A stretch of 64,000 bases of DNA. Origin: Streptomyces sp. Ag109_O5-10. Its GTDB lineage: Bacteria; Actinomycetota; Actinomycetes; Streptomycetales; Streptomycetaceae. Below, piece by piece: positions 60,938-64,000 of the stretch. The position numbers and the translations under genes were made by a program. Within the stretch, counting starts at the first letter, position 1; each line of letters opens with the position of its first letter. The stretch spans positions 4,340,001 through 4,404,000 of the forward strand of contig NZ_FNTQ01000001.1 of NCBI RefSeq assembly GCF_900105755.1. Reading direction: 5' to 3'. The notes under the pieces were generated by a model. That model did no database searches and had not been told where the DNA came from. It worked only from the letters and a program-made list of their open reading frames with translations.

Positions 60938-62287
60938 TTGAGACACACATCACTGAGACCCTGGGCCGTGGCGGGCGCCACGGCCTTCACGTTCCTCGTC
61001 GCCCTGGAGGCCGCCGCACGCCACTACGGTCTGCCGGGCCCGCTCACCAACCAGGCCCGGGAGGTGCTGTGCGCCCCCAAGTCCGGCTTCCTGCTCTATG
61101 CCGGGCTGGCGTTGACGATGGTGGTGCTCACCTGGCGGCAGCGGTTCGCCGCCCTCGGCGCCGCGATCGGCGTCGACCTCGCCTTCGCGGCGGTCCGGTG
61201 GGCGACCGGCACCGGGGTGGCCCACGGCCAGCCGTTCGGCAACGGCGCCCTGTGGGTGCTGCTCGGCTGCGGGGTCGTCGCCGTGACCCGCCGCACCGGC
61301 TCGGAGCGCGTCCTGCTGCTGAAGGGCGTCGGTCTCGGCCTGCTCCTGGTGACCGGCCGCAAGACCGGCGACACCTGGCTGCTCATCACCTCGAAGACCC
61401 GGCCGATGGTCCTCGACCAGTACGTGGCCACCGCCGACCACGCCCTGGGCAACCCGTCGTGGCTGGTGGGCCGGCTCGTCACCGCCGGCGGCCCGGTCGG
61501 CTTCAACCTCCTCGACATCGTCTACGGCCAGCTCGCCGTGGCCGCGGTCGCCGTCGCGCTCTACCAGCTGCGCGGCGTGGCGGCCGACCGCCGCTTCCCG
61601 CGCCACCACCTGGTCCGCACCTTCCTGCTGATAGGCCTGCTCGGGCCGGCCGTCTACATGGTCTTCCCGGTGGTCGGGCCGGTCTTCGCCTACGGCACGG
61701 GCGCCGACCACTGGGCGTCGGTCAGCCTCTGGCCGGAGCGGCCCCCGCACGGGCACTGGCCGGTGGCCGACCTGTGGCCGCGCACGGTGCCGCGGATCAC
61801 CGCCCCGCACCCCGTGCGGTACGACGGGTTCACCCCCCGCAACTGCATGCCCAGCCTGCACACGGCCTGGGCCACCGCGATCTTCGTGCACTCCCGGCGG
61901 GGCCCGCGGGCGCTGCGCTGGGCGGGCGCGTTCTGGCTGGCCGCCACGGTCACCGCGACGCTGGGCTTCGGCTACCACTACGGCGCCGATCTCCTCGCCG
62001 GCGTGGTGTTCGCGCTCACGGTGGAGGCGGCCCTGCGCACGTTCGACCGCGACTGGGAACGCTCGGGCCTGTGGCTGGTCGCCCACGGTACGGCGGTCTT
62101 CGCCGCGCTCCTGCTCTCCTACCGCTGGCTGCCCCTGGAGATGGCCACGCACCGCTGGGTGGCGGGACCGCTGCTCGTCCTTGCGACGGCCTCTGTGGTC
62201 CTCCACTACGCGCGGACCGTCAACCGCTGGGACCCGCGGCCCGCGCCGACGGTGCGCCGGCGCGCACCACAGGCCGAACTGGTCTGA
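60938..62287 (+). CDS. PAP2 superfamily membrane phosphatase/transferase
   Basis: A 449-residue protein with ten or more membrane segments. The C-terminal half has the PAP2 motifs RNCMPSLHTAWATAIF (PSLHT) at about 303-318 and GFGYHYGADLLAG (H-x-x-x-D) at about 348-360. The first motif (K-x6-RP) is not evident, as in the inositolphosphotransferase-like branch of the superfamily. It may act on lipid phosphates or transfer a phosphoalcohol. The TTG at 60938 is proposed as start since GGAAC lies close upstream; a GTG about ten codons later is possible. Confidence 0.82.
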   Translation: MRHTSLRPWAVAGATAFTFLVALEAAARHYGLPGPLTNQAREVLCAPKSGFLLYAGLALTMVVLTWRQRFAALGAAIGVDLAFAAVRWATGTGVAHGQPFGNGALWVLLGCGVVAVTRRTGSERVLLLKGVGLGLLLVTGRKTGDTWLLITSKTRPMVLDQYVATADHALGNPSWLVGRLVTAGGPVGFNLLDIVYGQLAVAAVAVALYQLRGVAADRRFPRHHLVRTFLLIGLLGPAVYMVFPVVGPVFAYGTGADHWASVSLWPERPPHGHWPVADLWPRTVPRITAPHPVRYDGFTPRNCMPSLHTAWATAIFVHSRRGPRALRWAGAFWLAATVTATLGFGYHYGADLLAGVVFALTVEAALRTFDRDWERSGLWLVAHGTAVFAALLLSYRWLPLEMATHRWVAGPLLVLATASVVLHYARTVNRWDPRPAPTVRRRAPQAELV

Positions 62288-62317
62288 GCGCTCGCCTGAA
62301 ACCGCCGCGACGCGCGG

Positions 62318-64000
62318 TCAGACGTCCGCGCCGCCGTCGTGGCCGGCCGCGCGGTTCCCCGCGCCCCCGACGGGGTGCCGCAGCTCGGCCGGGACAAGGT
62401 CGGCGGCCGGCTCCGGGCCGAGCCACTGCTCGGTCCAGATGACCTTTCCGGCGGGGGTGTAGCGCGTCCCCCAGCGGTCGGCGAACTGGGCCACCAGGAA
62501 GAGGCCGCGGCCGCCCTCGTCCATGGTGGTGGCCCGGCGCAGGTGCGGGGAGACGCTGCTGCCGTCGGAGACCTCGCAGATGAGGCAGCGGTCGTGGATC
62601 AGCCGTACCCCGACGGGGCCCGTCGCGTGCCGGATGGCGTTGGTGACCAGCTCGCTCAGGATCAGCTCCAGGGTGAACGCCTCCTCCTTCAGGCCCCAGT
62701 CCCGCAGCAGCTCGGTGGCCGCGGCCCGGACCCCGGCGACGGCCGCGGGGTCGGACGGCACGGTCCAGTACGCGGTGTGCCGGTCGTCCAGCGCCCGGGT
62801 GCGGGCGACGAGCAGGGCCACGTCGTCCCGGGACGCCCCGGGCAGCATGGCGTCCAGGGCCGCCCGGCACATCTGGTCGGGCGTGCGTCCCGGCACCGCG
62901 AGTGCCAGCCGCAGGCGCTCGATGCCCTCGTCGATGTCCTCGCGCCGGTCCTCGATGAGGCCGTCGGTGTAGAGGACGACGCCGCTGCCCTCGGGCAGCA
63001 GCACCTCGCTCGCCTCGTACGGCATACCGCCCAGCCCCAGGGGCGGCCCGGCCGGCACGCCGGGCAGGCGGGCGTCGCCGTCCGGGAGCACGACGACCGG
63101 TTCCAGGTGCCCCGCCCTGGCCATGGTGCACACCCGGGAGACCGGGTCGTAGATCGCGTACAGGCAGGTGGCGCCCGTGAGGGTGCGGTTGCCGCCGCCG
63201 TCCCGGTCCTGGTCGATGCGGCTGACCAACTCGTCGAGATGCCAGAGGAGCTCGTCGGGCGGCAGGTCGAGCGTGGAGAGGTTGTGCACGGCGGTGCGCA
63301 GCTGGCCCATGGTGGCGGCGGCGTGCAGTCCGTGTCCCACGACGTCCCCGACCACGAGGGCGACGCGCGCCCCGGGCAGCGGGATCACGTCGAACCAGTC
63401 GCCTCCCACGCCGCCGTGCCCGTCCCCCGCCGGCAGGTAGCGGTACGCCGCGTCGACCGCGTTCTGCTCCGGCAGGGTGTGCGGCAGGAGGCTGCGCTGC
63501 AGCGTGACCGCCATGGCGCGCTCCCGGGTGAAGCGGCGCGCGTTGTCGATGCTGGTGGCCGCGCGGGCGACCAGCTCCTCCGCCAGCGAGAGGTCCTCGT
63601 CGGTGAAGGGCGTCGGCTCCTTGGAACGCCAGAAGGTCGCCACGCCGAGGATCACGCCGCGGGCCCGCAGCGGGGCGGAGATCATCGAGTGGATGCCGTA
63701 GGCCACCAGCCGGCGGGCCCCGTCGGGGTCCTGGGCCTGCCAGCCGGAGAAGGCCGCCATGTCGGACTCCAGCACCATCCGCCCGGAACCGAAGCCCTCG
63801 CCCTGCGGGGTGAAGGGGTCGAAGTGGATGAGGGCGCCGGGCGGGTGGAGCGGCACGCCCGGCCGGATGCCGTGCAGGACGACCCGGCGCAGCTCCGCCA
63901 CGCCCGCCTGGTCCGCTTCCTCGCCGCTCAGCACGGTGTCGGCCAGGTCGACGGTGACGTAGTCGGCGAATCCAGGCACGGCGAACTCCGCCAGTTCCTC
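62318..64000 (-). CDS. SpoIIE-type PP2C phosphatase with GAF and HATPase domains, 5' end beyond the window
   Basis: At least 560 residues are visible; the gene continues past 64000. GAF domain first (AYGIHSMISAPLRARGVILGVATFW), then SpoIIE-type PP2C (GGDWFDVIPLPGARVALVVGDVVGHG, VVLYTDGLIED), and HATPase (LELILSELVTNAIRHATG, EGGRGLFLVAQFADRWG). It is a close relative of the protein at 56612, sharing for example SLLPHTLPEQNAVDAAYRYLPAG-like sequence after the GAF. The last 25 codons run through a copy of the dispersed TTCCCCGCGCCCCC repeat and are not conserved between the two. It converges with the PAP2 gene. Confidence 0.9.
   Translation of the reverse strand, partial: EELAEFAVPGFADYVTVDLADTVLSGEEADQAGVAELRRVVLHGIRPGVPLHPPGALIHFDPFTPQGEGFGSGRMVLESDMAAFSGWQAQDPDGARRLVAYGIHSMISAPLRARGVILGVATFWRSKEPTPFTDEDLSLAEELVARAATSIDNARRFTRERAMAVTLQRSLLPHTLPEQNAVDAAYRYLPAGDGHGGVGGDWFDVIPLPGARVALVVGDVVGHGLHAAATMGQLRTAVHNLSTLDLPPDELLWHLDELVSRIDQDRDGGGNRTLTGATCLYAIYDPVSRVCTMARAGHLEPVVVLPDGDARLPGVPAGPPLGLGGMPYEASEVLLPEGSGVVLYTDGLIEDRREDIDEGIERLRLALAVPGRTPDQMCRAALDAMLPGASRDDVALLVARTRALDDRHTAYWTVPSDPAAVAGVRAAATELLRDWGLKEEAFTLELILSELVTNAIRHATGPVGVRLIHDRCLICEVSDGSSVSPHLRRATTMDEGGRGLFLVAQFADRWGTRYTPAGKVIWTEQWLGPEPAADLVPAELRHPVGGAGNRAAGHDGGADV
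62349..62380. repeat. Dispersed hairpin repeat inside the 3' end of the second SpoIIE gene
   Basis: CGCGCGGTTCCCCGCGCCCC followed by CGACGGGG is related to the repeats at 16230 and 38727. It codes for part of the C-terminal tail on the minus strand. Confidence 0.55.

Overview
This is a high-GC actinobacterial chromosome segment, almost certainly from a Streptomyces. The evidence is codon use with nearly all third positions G or C, frequent GTG and TTG starts, ATGA/GTGA-coupled operons, and the gene order kynU-tdo, fba-pyrE, clpB and dnaK-grpE-dnaJ-hspR. From memory that order resembles the core of Streptomyces chromosomes. No tRNA, rRNA or CRISPR array was seen.

Layout. 1-8 kb: start of kynureninase and tryptophan 2,3-dioxygenase (tryptophan catabolism), an M23 peptidase, a DUF3151 protein, a coupled RsbW-like operon, an ECF sigma/anti-sigma pair, and a divergent operon of a copper-type cupredoxin, a phosphoesterase and a membrane protein. 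8.1-12 kb: three insertion sequences nested inside one another (IS481 > IS3 > IS30), each with readable ends and target duplications. 12-19.7 kb: MFS exporter, fba, pyrE, aldose epimerase, a 28-bp tandem repeat, CoxG-like protein, membrane-bound spermidine-synthase-like protein and DUF2617. 20-26.7 kb: a Cys/Gly-rich small protein and an aminotransferase followed by three separate remnants of aminotransferase 3' ends. A secreted FG-GAP protein and a YefM/YoeB toxin-antitoxin pair lie between the remnants, which looks like a repeatedly used insertion hotspot.

26.7-31.3 kb: a mannosyltransferase-like membrane protein, a YbjN protein and clpB with its HspR operator. 31.5-34.8 kb: a compact locus of a secreted peptide with four DSSW motifs, translationally coupled to a small Rieske-like protein without cluster ligands and flanked by two related LuxR-type regulators plus an internally deleted third copy. 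I consider this the best candidate for an undescribed system. 35-38.7 kb: circularly permuted ATP-grasp, alpha-E and transglutaminase-like proteins, a recurrent but poorly understood trio. 38.8-44.3 kb: an orphan sugar-binding lipoprotein and two tandem fibronectin-type secreted proteins whose 5' ends are almost identical.

44.3-48.5 kb: the dnaK-grpE-dnaJ-hspR heat-shock operon with two HspR operators; HspR is expected to repress this operon and clpB. 48.5-55.1 kb: a MraY-like protein with an altered motif, an EtfD-like membrane Fe-S oxidoreductase, a second IS30-type element next to a truncated ferredoxin, and a membrane protein. 55.1-64 kb: a second orphan sugar-binding lipoprotein, two SpoIIE-type phosphatase/ATPase signalling proteins (the second cut by the window edge), a secreted S53 peptidase without a visible prodomain, and a PAP2-type membrane phosphatase.
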